A DNA stretch of 35,000 nucleotides from Chromera velia (lineage: Eukaryota; Sar; Chromeraceae): assembly GCA_018398765.1 (NCBI GenBank), contig JAHBMJ010000506.1:4792-39791 (forward strand). Direction: 5' to 3'. Shown here piece by piece: positions 14,315 to 25,145 of this stretch; position 1 is the stretch's first letter; the number at the start of each line of letters is the position of its first letter. The translations under genes and the position numbers were made by a program. Under the pieces are notes generated by a model that had not been told where the DNA came from, searched no databases, and was given only the letters and a program-made list of their open reading frames with translations.

Positions 14315-17300
14315 ATGAGCGTCAAGCTGAGTGCGGAGGATGCAAGCTTTCTTGCTTGTGCGACCGAAGTGGATCCTCGCGTGGTTTCCTCTATGTGGGA
14401 CGCTGTAGACTACATGCGGGATAGGCGGAAGGGGTTCTGCATTCCGACCGTGAGGAATTTGTGTGGAGATCTGGGAGACGAGGAAGAATCGAAAGGAGAC
14501 GGCAACGAAGGAGAACGCCCCTGCGTGTATCTCTGTGGCAACTCCTTGGGGCTGCAGCCGACGAGTACCAGGAAGTTTGTGCTGAGAGAGCTTGATAAAT
14601 GGGCAAGTAAAGGAGTGATGGGGTAAGTCTCATGGAGGCAGACAGCCGGGGAGGGGCTTGGGAGCAAGTGCTTGTCTTCTGTCAGTTTGTACAGTCAGCC
14701 AGTCGATTGTGCCTCCCGCCAGCTTTCAGTGAGAGACCAGTCAAACAACCGTGCTCTTGTCGTCCATTCAGCTGCTTGGTCAGTTGTTGCGTCTTCCTGC
14801 ATGGGTGCTGATCTTCCTGCGTGTCGTGTCCTTTTGCGCATGCATGCAGGCACTTCGAGGGGGACCTCCCTTGGGTCTCCATCGAGAAGTCCGTGCAGAA
14901 ACTTTCAGCCGACCTCGTGGGTGCGAAGGAGGAGGAAGTGGCGGTTATGAACAGGTGGGCCTATGCAAGGAGGAGGAAGTGGCGGTTATGAACAGGTGGG
15001 CCTATGGAAGGAGGAGGAAGTGGCGGTTATGAACAGGTGGGCCTATGGAAGGAGGAGGAAGTGGCGGTTATGAACAGGTGGGCCTATGGGCGTCCCATTT
15101 TCAAGACATGGGCGTATTAGGGTGTGCGTGTCTGTGTAAATGAGCATGGAGATGTATAGATCCTTGTATGTGTGCGCACGCGCGCGCGTGTGTGTGTTCG
15201 CGTGTCCAACCATCGATGAGAGATGTCGCTCATGGTCGGGCTGGGCGCTTGTGGCCGGGTTGTGTGTGGTGCGCAAAGGGGAGCAGCAAAGGAGAACGTT
15301 CAGGCATTCGCTGTACACATTCCTGTGTTGTCAGAGAGGGGGCACCCACGTGTGCCCCCTTCTCGCATTTGCACAAAAGAATGAAGAGATACCAACATGA
15401 GGATATCCAAGAAGCAAGAGTGAGGCTTGGTCACAAGCATGACTCAGTACAGCCGTCTCCTCTTCTTCACACACAAGTAGAGCACGACGCAGAGAAAAGG
15501 GTGTGCCCTTCTACTATTTCGTCTCTTCCGGGACGGTCTCATGCAGAATGAATGTTGTTGCAGAGACACGGTGATTGTGCATGTCTAGTTGACTGCAGTT
15601 TGACCTGCAACATTCATTTCCTCCTGGTGTCCCTCTACCGGCCCGTGGGTGCGCGTGTGAAGATTCTCATCGAGGCCAGTGCGTTCGGGTCGGACTACAT
15701 TGCAGTGGCCACACACCTCCAGCACAGGGGGCAGGACCCAAAAGAGGCCATTGTGGCCGTAAAGCCATCCAGAGGTCAGCCAGACGGTCAGACAGACCGC
15801 CCATCGCTTTCTTTCTGTTTCCTCTCTCTTTCTGTCATCGGAAATGCAGCCCTGAGCTCTTTCTCCACTCTCTCTCTTTATGGAGAGGAGAGGGGGACGG
15901 GATGGGTAAAGGGGGGGAGACGGCAGGACGAGGAGAGGTAGTGAGAGAGAGATTGAAAGAAACTCCACAGACAAACAACGAGGGAAACCCAGTCACATCG
16001 TCTCGTCGTGGATGATTGCCCACCCCTCCGTCTCCTGCTGCAGGCGAATTTGTGTACCGGACGGAAGACTTTCTGGAGGCGATGGAAAAGGAGAGAGACT
16101 CCATCGCTTGTGTGCTCCTGGGAGCTGTGAACTATCTGTCAGGGCAATTGCTTGACGTGCCTGCAATCACAAAGAAGGCCCATGAGATCGGGTCAGTCTC
16201 TCTAGCTCTCCGTCAGTCTCACGTCTGTCTGTATACCCGTCCCTCCCTCTATCTCTGCATGCGTAGAAGAATCAGTCGATCCACCACCAAGAATGAACAT
16301 CCGTGTATCCGTGGTTCGATTGGTCTGTCTCTCACTCTAGCTCTCTATTACGGTGCTACTGTGTCTTTCGAGCCCTCACATTCTGAACACACGCACGCAC
16401 GCACACACACACACAGTGTGTACATGCATTCTTACAGTCATGCATGCAGATATATATATTAATGTGAGTGCGTATCCCATGAATCATCTCGCAGCGCGAC
16501 TGTCATTTTCGATTGCGCGCATGCGGCCGGCAACGTCCCTCTCTCCCTTCATGATTGGGGCGTCGACGGGGCCTGTTGGTGCTCTTACAAATACCTGAAC
16601 GCGGGGCCAGGGGGGATAGCGGGTCTCTTCATTCACGAGAAGCACACAGAGGGGGAGCAGGCAGTTACAAGGCTCGCAGGTTGGTCTGTTGTTATCCCCC
16701 TCCTTAGTTTTGCGAAGTGCGCCTTCTTCTCTCTGTTGCTCTGCCCCATCCCCCCCCCCCCNCCCCCCTCTCTCTCTTCTTCTGTGCGCGTGTATATGTC
16801 TATGCCTTTGTATTCGTACGTGCATGTGTGTGGAGTGTGTGCGTGAGCGTGTTTGTCCTCCCGAGTGACTGGTTCTCAGACCCTCCTACTTCTGTCACGG
16901 GGAGTAGTTTTGGGAGTTCTCTGGAAGTCCAGATTGGTGTGAGTCAGGCCCGTGTGCGTACATTTTTGAGTGTTGACCCCTGCATGCCTCTATTTGATAA
17001 ATTCATCTCATCTATTCTATCGATCCATCAGGGTGGTGGGCCCACAACGGTGAGACTCGCTTCCGCATGGAGCACACCTTTGACCCCCTCCCGGGTGCTG
17101 CCGGATTTCAGTGCTCCAATCCCCCGGTCTTGCAAACTGTGGCTCTCCTGGCGTCCCTGGAGATTTTCAGAGACGCGGGAGGACTGAAGGGGCTCAGGCA
17201 GAAGACAGAGAGACAGGCGGTCTGGCTGGCAGCACTCGTGAAGGATCAGCTGGAGGTGCGTCCGTGAAGAGGGGAGGAGGGAATGTGGGTACGCATGCAC

Positions 17301-17386
<86 letters not shown>

Positions 17387-18941
17387 TACTTCTTTTTCGT
17401 ATTAATCCACGCGAAAAATAATGCACACACACGCGCGCGCACGCGATTGCGTTTATGTAGATCCAAATGCATGTGCATGTATGCGAGGGTATCAGAAGGT
17501 GTGTACTTTTCCTGAATATGTCTGCCAGCACCTCTTGAGCATCAGCCGTAGGTGTGTCGACAAAATCAGAACGCTCATTTATTCTTTGCATGAATGTTCA
17601 CTCAACTAATATTGTGCTCGCGTGAATTCTGGGGTTGTTTCACCTTCCTGCCCTGAGGACTGTTGCCGCAATCATTCATGTAGCTTGACGTTCCATCCAA
17701 ACGCCTCAAGTATGAATGAATCCTGGTGCTGCTATTAATGTTTATGTGTGCAGGGAGTGGTTGATGCAATCACCCCTGTTGACCTGAAGGAGCGCGGTTG
17801 CCAGCTCTCATTAGCTGGAAGTTCATCCTTTGGTCTGGACTTTCAGAAAGTCTGCCAGCGACTGGAGAAGAGAGGGGTTGTGGTAGACTTCAGGAAACCC
17901 AATATGATCCGTGCAGCACCCACGCCCCTCTATAACACATACGAGGATTGCTGGAGGTACGTCGGGTATGGGCAGGAAGGCAATGGTCGTGATCATTTCA
18001 TGTTCAACATGCAGTGACAAAATGATGGTCACGTTTGTGTCGGAATTGAATTCTGCGCTTCCCGCCAGTCGGACGATAGGCAGTGGCATCCCGTTCTTAC
18101 TGTCGTTCCTCCTTCCTCTTGCACTGTCTCTTTAGTTTCCTTTCTTTCCGCGTGTCAGAGAGAGAGGGAAAGAGAGAGAAAAGTGGAATTCTTCATGTTT
18201 TTGTTTTGTTCGGCGTCCTGGTGTACGTTTTCGTTAATGTGTTTTTTTCTGAGATGCATAGATGGATCGACGCAGCGCGTGTCCATGAATGGATTGATGG
18301 ATGGATGCAGATTTGTTGAAGCACTGAAGAGAGCGGTTGCAGAAGAATTGAGAGACATTGCCGGGACGGGATCAAAAAAGGTCGGTCTAGTCCTCCTCTC
18401 TACATGAACTTGTTTGTCATCATGTGTGTGTCTGCACATGGATCGAAAAAAGAGACAACGAAACTCACACAAATGTCAGGGATACATTGATGGAGAAGCG
18501 TCAAAGGCAGTCGCTTGCCCTCTTTCGTTGTCTTTCTGAGGACACGTATTCATGTGCATGTGTATGTACACGCATGTTCATACGTACGTGCATATCAATA
18601 TAGAAGCCATGCATCAACGACAATCTTCCCGTGTATCGTCAGGCAACACGCACACCAACTGTGATGATGTGTCCACTTACACATCTATACGAAACAGGTG
18701 TGTGCACGCCCCACAAGGCTTGTCGCCGCTTCCCCCGTCAAAGGACCGGCAGATGTGTTCATGATATACGATGTGGAAGACTCTTGTTAGACGGCATGCA
18801 TCGGCATGCCATTCGTTGCAGCCCCTTGACTGGCCAATCAACGACGCTGAGTGGGAAGGCCTGAAGGAGAAGGCACGAGCAGCTGCTGCTGCTGGGGCGG
18901 GGGGAGTGGCGGTGACGGCAAATGGTCATACGGCATCGTGA
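14315..18941 (+). CDS. KYNU: Kynureninase
   Basis: PLP enzyme that cleaves kynurenine or 3-hydroxykynurenine to anthranilate or 3-hydroxyanthranilate plus alanine, in tryptophan breakdown towards NAD. Exons: 14315-14622, 14850-14954, 15599-15774, 16044-16191, 16495-16679, 17032-17255, 17754-17956, 18311-18380, 18822-18941. All phases agree and give 512 aa, somewhat longer than the usual 420-470. Visible: [11 protein letters not shown] substrate/cofactor loop (about 72-82), DCAHAAGN with Asp252 and His255, and [10 protein letters not shown] with Schiff-base Lys278. Further on come the [20 protein letters not shown] block and a C-terminal [14 protein letters not shown] segment. An acidic insert ([12 protein letters not shown]) lies near residue 60 and an Ala/Gly-rich tail at the end. 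No signal or transit peptide is seen, so it is probably cytosolic. The donor of exon 2 lies in a four-copy tandem repeat. Confidence 0.96.
14926..15089 (+). repeat. Four 41-bp tandem repeats across the exon 2 donor
   Basis: Four copies start at 14926, 14967, 15008 and 15049 and are nearly identical. Each contains the last 29 bases of kynureninase exon 2, its splice junction AACAG|GTGGGC and the first 12 bases of the intron. Only the first junction keeps the enzyme frame: reading on into the second copy reaches a stop within the array. Confidence 0.95.
16751..16769. repeat. Poly-C run with an ambiguous base
   Basis: C homopolymer in the fifth intron of kynureninase. Position 16762 is N, so the run length was not resolved in the assembly. 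Confidence 0.8.
17301..17384. repeat. (CT)n then (GT)n microsatellite
   Basis: Long CT run passing into a GT run in the intron between kynureninase exons 6 and 7. Confidence 0.9.
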
Positions 18942-19742
18942 CACTGGTACTGATGGGCGTCAAAAGACTGCCGAGAAAGAAGTTCAGTGACATATGTATA
19001 TGTGTGACTTGAGTGAGAAGGGCAATCGAAAAAAAGAAGGGCACCCAGAGGGGAAGGGACACGTAGACAGAAGGGGAACCGACCCAAGAGTAATAGTCAG
19101 AGCCGACTAGCCAGGAAGTTTAGATTCGACTAGCTAGCGGTAGTCAATAGTTTTGAAACGGAAATTGAGGCACGAATTTGACAGGAAATCGAGAAAGCAA
19201 GAAGGTACTCTGTTTGAGTGTAGGTTTGAGTGGAAGAGAAGCTTCCCATATCCTTGTCGGTGTAAAAAGAAATCAACCTGCCAACTACTTTCGGATCCAA
19301 TCGGATCTCATCAGGGACTAGGACGTAAGTTATAAGCAATAGCAATTCTAAAAGGAAACGAAGCAGTAGTATGGTCAAATCGCTTACTCAGAAATTAAAC
19401 TCAATAACTAGCTCAGTAGGTAATGATTGATACTCAAACGAATGCTAAGGCGAGTCTAAGATCGAACAAATGCAACTAAAGAATACAAATAGACTTAATT
19501 AAATATATAATTGGACCTAAACTCAGATTTGATACATTTTCTATTATATTTTGGTGCGGATTACAATGCAAATTAAATTTCAGGATTTTCAGAACCTAGG
19601 CCTATCAATCCCCCTAACACTCTGGTAAACTTGAACCAGCAGGACGCGTACGGCCTCCAAAACGAGCTGAAACTGCCTCTGTCGATGTTGTGCTTATCGT
19701 TTGCGTTCACAGTATTTTTTTTTTTTTTTACTCACACGACAT
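18942..19742. other. Spacer without a callable gene
   Basis: 3' flank of kynureninase. The stretch 19330-19600 is AT-rich. A minus-strand frame at about 19601-19700 (words such as QFQLVLEAVRVLLVQVYQ) has protein-like composition, but I could not join it in phase to a gene. Confidence 0.4.
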
Positions 19743-20513
19743 TCAGCCCTTGAGCTCTAGCTTGCGCCTCAGGGGAAGCACGACTTTCCTCATCCGGTTC
19801 CCCTTTCTCAAGGCCTCGATGCTTGCTTTCAGTGCCCCCATAGGAAAAAGAATTATTTAAGAATGTCAATTTCCCCCCGTCACAATGCCACGTTTTGTTT
19901 ATCAACGTAAATCATATCATCTTTCTCTGCAATTAAGAGAAACACGTCGTGTCATCGGAGAACAGAACAAACATAAGGGGGCAAAGAAAGGAAGGGAGAT
20001 TTAAAAAAAGAAAAAGAAGAAAAAGACGGAAAGAAAGGAAAGGATGGAAGCAGAGGAAGCAGAGGAAGCACAGGAAAGAAAAAAAGGAAGATACGAAAAA
20101 TGATAAAGGCGGATATGCGTCTCTCTATCCCCGACGTACCTCGTCTACTTACGGCTCGGCGTGTTGAAGGCATCTTGGGCTCTACATCCTGCATGGGCAT
20201 CACCATGCAACTTCCGAGGCACTGACTTCTGCAACATCAATACTTCATTGTAGCATGCCCAAATTGAACTAACGGAACGACTTCTCCTCCCCCCTCATTG
20301 CATGCATGCACTCTCTCCCCCCTCTCTCAGACAACAGACAAACAAACAGACACCAGCCTGAGGCTCGGCCAGCTGTTTCAGAATCCCTTTGAGGCATTTT
20401 TCATTGTGGCGCTCAACACGCTCACGCGAAGCTGCTCACCGCTGGCACAAACCTAAACCTAGCTCCGGCATCCATTCCCAAACGGGCGAGAGTCACTCAC
20501 TCCTCTCCGTCAT
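19743..20513 (-). CDS. Possible small four-exon protein, unrecognised
   Basis: Tentative exons 20513-20501, 20431-20352, 20228-20153 and 19825-19743 join in phase to 83 residues from ATG to TGA. The first part (RERVERHNEKCLKGILKQL) is charged and helical, loosely like the start of some ArfGAP domains, but no zinc-finger cysteines follow. The last exon (IEALRKGNRMRKVVLPLRRK) is basic with G/C-rich third positions. The second donor (GTCTGT) fits the +5 G rule of this window. The last acceptor (CTGAAAG) is weak, and exon 3 reads well in another frame. Alternative splicing models exist; the gene may be unreal or degenerate. Confidence 0.28.
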
Positions 20514-21171
20514 CCCCCTTCCTGCAGCAGCCGTATAGCAATCATGGAACACATTTCGTGCATGTGAAAGAAATCAAAGGACATCCTAAGGCTTACATTT
20601 TCTGCGGACGGATCTCAAATCAGAAGTGACGGTCTGCATGTGTCGAAGATTAGCTACAAAAGATGAAATTGTAGAAAGGAAAGGAAAGGAAAGGAAAGGC
20701 GTCGGGATCACCACCAAGATGTGCAGCTTAAAGACTGCCAGTAAAATGACCGAGTCCGTTGCATAGACAGGCAAACAGACAGACATGCTTACAGAGAGAC
20801 AGACAGACGGGCAGGTAAACTCACAGAGAGATAGACAGATAGGAAAACACACAGACTCACAGTGTCACGGTCACACACTGACGCACCCGCAGACTCACAG
20901 ACACCTATAGATACCTCACTATCTGTCTAGCCCATTTTCCTTATTCCTCGCTACGTCGGCCTTTCTTCACAGTTTTGCATTCACCAGAGAGGTAAACAGA
21001 CAGGCCGACCGGCACACAGCCATAGACTGACACGACAGACACATGCAGAACACGTGAGACACGCACGCAGGCATGCACGGCACGGGCAGATAGGCAGGCA
21101 GGTTGGTAAGCGGGCAGGTTGGCAGGCGGGCAGGCAGGCAGACAAGCAGGCAGACAAAGAAACAGAAAGAC

Positions 21172-21205
<34 letters not shown>

Positions 21206-22449
21206 GCATATAGACAGACTTACATACAGACATGCAGGCATACAGGCCAACAGAGAAAGTGAAGAAGGGAGAGGGGAGAGAGAGAAAGTGAGATAGAGAG
21301 AGAGAAAGTGAGATGGAGAGAAAGAGTGAGAGTGAGAGTGAGAGTGAGAGACTCTGAAAGAGAGACAGAGAAGAGAGAGAGAGAGAAAGCGGGAGAGAGA
21401 AAGAGAGAGGGCTAGTTACACAGCCATAAACATAAAAGTTGAGCACCCGAAGAGACAAGGAGACGAGCAGATGGATGGAAAAAAAAAAAAGGACAGATAG
21501 AGAGGCTTCCAGACGCACATGAAGTACGATGCAGTAAGGAGAGCAGGGAGGAAGGTGGAGGAAGGGGGGGAGGAGTGAAAAAGAGGGAAAAGGGAGGAAG
21601 TTTGGCATAAAAGACAAAGAAAGTGAATTAAACGATCCGAGAAATTCAATTAGAGGAGGCAAGACAGTGATAGAAGGGAGAGAAAGAGTGGAAACAGGGA
21701 GAATGGAAGGAAGCAAACAGGAAGCTTTAAGAAGGAAGGAGGGAAGCAGACAGGAAAGAAGGAAGGAAGGAAGGAAGGAAGGAAGGAAGCAAACAGGAAG
21801 AAAGGAGGGAAGGAAGCAAACAGGAAGAAAGGAGGGAAGGAAGCAAACAGGAAGAAAGGAAAGAAGGAAATAGGCAGGAAGGAAGGAAGGAATGAATGAG
21901 GATGAAGGAGGGAAGGAAGCAAACAGGAAGAAAGGAAGGAAGGAAGGAAAGAAACAAACAGGTAGAAAGGAGGGAAGGAAGCAAACAGCAAGAAAGGAGG
22001 GAAGGAAGCAAACAGGAAGAAAGGAGGGAAGGAAATAGACAAGAAGGAAGGAAGGAACAAAGGAGGATGAAGGAGGGAAGGAAGTAAACAGGAAGAAAGG
22101 AAGGAAGGAAGGAAGGAAGGAAGCAAACAGGCAGAAAGGAGGGAAGGAAGCAAACAGGAAGAAAGGAGGGAAGGAAGCAAACAGGAAGAAAGGAGGGAAG
22201 GAAGCAAACAGGAAGAAAAGAAAGAAGGAAATAGACAGGAAGGAAGGAAGGAAGGAAGGAAGGAAGGAACAAAGGAGGATGAAGGAGGGAAGCACACAAG
22301 AAGGACGGAAGTAGACAGGGAGAAAGAAGGGAAGGAGATTGAAAGGAGAGAAGGAATTGGACGGGCAGGAAGGAAGGAGAACGGGAAGGAAGCAGACAAG
22401 AAGAAATGAAGGAGTGAGGGAAGGAAACAGAAAGGGGCAGTCTCTGCGG
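20514..22449. other. Spacer dominated by simple repeats
   Basis: Apart from a possible 5' UTR exon near 20600-20660 on the minus strand (donor GTAAGC), I see no gene. Positions 20671-20699 are (GGAAA)n, about 20760-21250 is rich in CAGA/CAGG words, and the polypurine tract follows. Long minus-strand open frames here are only readings of pyrimidine repeats (Ser/Leu/Phe/Pro). Confidence 0.6.
21250..22440. repeat. 1.2-kb polypurine tract with 27-bp-class minisatellite
   Basis: The plus strand is almost entirely A and G. The first part is GA-rich. From about 21720 it becomes an irregular minisatellite built on GGAAGCAAACAGGAAGAAA with (GGAA)n spacers, repeated more than ten times. Such a strand-asymmetric tract can form triplex (H-DNA) structures; that is general knowledge and was not tested here. 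Confidence 0.9.
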
Positions 22450-24080
22450 TGTAGACATCGAAATAATATATAGAATTTTGCGTCTCATAAAGCCTTCGAA
22501 TGTTCAAGAAGAGAGATTCAACACCACTGACTTTAGGCAGGGACGGAGAGTGATTGCCGTAGCAACCTTGTGGGTGATTGTGTTCGGGTAGGGGGCCTCT
22601 ATCCCCCGACAGACTGCTGTGCAAAAATTCCAGCAGTTGTTCCATTCCCTCAAGTAGGAGGGCCACTGCATGCCAACGAGGCAGAGAGCTAGGCGAGGTG
22701 GCCGACCACCTGCCTAAACTGCATGCCCCGACCGATCTGTCTCAAAGGAGGCGAAGAAGTATGCCGCCCCTGGCACGAAGTTGGAGAGAGAACCCTACTA
22801 TGCATCTCCTCCAAAGACGACCACTTCCAGAGGCCGTTGTAGTCATAGCCGAATTCGGCCAGGAGCGCAGTTCTCCTCCCACGAGAATGCATGATGCAGA
22901 CGAGTGCCTGATGGTACCAGACACCTCACAACTGAAACTGAGCCACAATGAGGCTCGTTCTGACCCCTCCCCACAGATGAACGTTGAGGAGCCTCACGAG
23001 ACTCCCGAGTGTCGGAGTCCCCACTGAATCCTGCTTACTGTTGCAGCAGCGCATAGCCGAAAGGGAGTTCACTTTGAGGACTCTTTTCATTTCCTCGGTG
23101 ATTGCTTTTGGGATATTTATCCTTATTTCTGGCGGACCTCGAGTCTGTAGGGAGGACAGAATTTCACAAAGGCAGACTTGCAGTGCCTCTCTCAACTCGG
23201 ACAGGACTACTTCTCCCACTGCAGCCTCCATGGGTTCTGTAAGAGTTCGGGTAGCGTACATTTTTGGGGGTACTTTTTGGTGCACCCGAAAGTGCCCCTG
23301 CCAAGACAAGATGATCGACAAGCTCTGTGATCTCTTGTGCCGTGAGCAGGGGAGTTGAAGGATCCCTTCGCTTCACCGTGAGCCAATGCCATGCAAGCTC
23401 GATTAAGACGTACGCCCGTATCTGTACGTCACCTATCTGCCCTGCGGCAGTTCCTGGTGCTTTCGATTCAAAATCTGCATTCAAAACGTTCCCCGCCTCC
23501 TTTGGCTTCACCCCTACCTGTCTGTCCCCCCACCGAAGCATACCATTCAAGCAGCGGAAATCAGCTGCTACTTCGTGGGAGTGGAATTTTGAAAGTGAGA
23601 AACGGCTTTCCCATCAGAGCAACGTTTCCGCTATTCTGCGATGGCACTTGAATTGCCGACAGCAAAGGAAAACCCGCTTTGCCCCCTACCTCCCATAACC
23701 ACTTCCTCACATGTGCTTCCGTGACACTAAATGGGATGCCCCTGACTTCTACCACCTGCATGCACAAGCAACGGGTGTAGGATGTGGGAGGAGATATCCA
23801 AGACAGGTGTTGCATCAGCCGGCCAGTATGTAGGGTCAAGTCCGGGACCCCATGCATGCACACATGCAGTCAAATTTTCATTGAAGTTGATGAAAGCTTG
23901 TCAGAAGAAGTATATATGTATGGTCAAGTCGCTCACACACTGGAATTTTCAATTAAGCGGACGAAACCTTATGAGCAGATGCATAAAAGAGGACAGAATC
24001 CTGTATACTTCACTTATGTCTGGTGTGTGGGCACTTTGGTTCTGAATATGTGCGGGATTGCCTCCAGCTTTGTACTCCAT
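22450..24080 (-). pseudogene. RRM-like coding region, copy A, frame-disrupted
   Basis: Protein-like frames run leftward from ATG 24080 (EYKAGGNPAHIQNQSAH). An acceptor at 23756 precedes an RRM-like start (VVEVRGIPFSVTEAHVRKWL, 23755 down) and an RNP1-like GKPFLTF. Then the frame shifts by one base into SHEVAADFRCLNGM. Later frames (ELVDHLVLAGALSG; VVLSELREALQVCLCEIL) shift again at an A-run near 23265. Downstream segments down to about 22500 (GYDYNGLWKW, SYLREWNNCW) look coding but I cannot join them with confidence. RRM domains bind RNA. Either this is a decaying gene or I have missed introns or assembly errors. Confidence 0.4.
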
Positions 24081-24089
24081 TGAAAAACA

Positions 24090-24657
24090 GGTCAGAACGA
24101 TCAATACGTACGTCCTTCGCTGCATATCCCCTATCTACCCTTCGGCAGTGCCCGGTACTTTTGACTCTCCACTCAGCACGGTCCCCCCCGCCCTTGGTTC
24201 CACCTCCACCCGTCTTTCCCCCCACCGAAACATACCATGGACGCATCGGCATTCTGCTGCTAGTTCTTGAGAGGGGAAAATGACGATTGCCTTTCCTACC
24301 AAAGCAACGTTTCTGCTCTTTTGGGATCCAAAGGCACGTTAATTGATGCCCTACTTCCCACAACCACTTTCTTATGTATGCTTCAGTCGCACTCAAGGGG
24401 ATACCCCTGATTTCTACTACTTGCATACACAAGCATTGGGGTATAGGATAGGGGAGGCCGGATCCGTCACAGTGCGGTCTAGTCCCTCACGTAATTGAAT
24501 TTTCAATGAACTGGAGCAAATCTTATCTTATCAGCAGACGTATGAAACAGGACAAAGGCAGAGCCCTTTTAAATTATACTTCATTTACGTCTCTTGTGTC
24601 GGCACTCTGGTTTTGAACGTGCGCTAGATTGTCTCCGGCTTTACTTCTGTCCTCCAT
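24090..24657 (-). pseudogene. RRM-like coding region, copy B, frame-disrupted
   Basis: Tandem partner of copy A, offset about 665 bases at the RRM. It keeps a homologous ATG frame at 24657 (EDRSKAGDNLAHVQNQSAD) and the RRM start (VVEIRGIPLSATEAYIRKWL, 24420 down). A deletion then breaks the frame, and the RNP1-like GKAIVIF with SQELAAECRCVHGM continues in another frame. Over the 24 aligned RRM codons, 11 of 15 differences to copy A are at third positions, so both copies were once under protein-level selection. Confidence 0.4.
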
Positions 24658-24756
24658 TACAGCAGTTGGTATGGCTTTTTGAGCTGCAGTGTATGCTCTG
24701 TGACGTCGAGCCCTGCTTGTTTATTGATCTCCAAGAGCGATGAAAAGAAAGAAAAA

Positions 24757-24778
24757 GAGAGAGCGACGGAAAGAGAGA

Positions 24779-24810
<32 letters not shown>

Positions 24811-24911
24811 TTCTCTGTGCGAGCTTCCCAACAACAATGGATACAGCTTCTGTCGGTGTTGCTTTAGCACACACACACACACACATACAGACAAACACAC
24901 ACACACACAGA

Positions 24912-24967
<56 letters not shown>

Positions 24968-24989
24968 TACATGCACACACACACACACA

Positions 24990-25039
<50 letters not shown>

Positions 25040-25048
25040 CATACGGAC

Positions 25049-25085
<37 letters not shown>

Positions 25086-25086
25086 C

Positions 25087-25117
<31 letters not shown>

Positions 25118-25145
25118 CCAGATAGAGAAGATAGAGAGAGAAAGA
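24757..25145. repeat. Compound (GA)n, (CA)n, (CT)n microsatellite block
   Basis: GA run near 24780-24810, then about 230 bases of CA repeats interrupted by CT runs (about 24990-25008 and 25052-25082), ending in CA and GA words. Confidence 0.9.

Noticed and set aside
14967-15089. Use of downstream duplicated donors as alternative kynureninase exons
   Set aside because: The enzyme frame meets a stop within the array, so these donors could only give truncated products.
20967-22295. 442-codon minus-strand open frame and its overlapping partners
   Set aside because: It is a reading of the polypurine tract from the pyrimidine side; its product is only Ser/Leu/Phe/Pro repeats with no domain or splice context.
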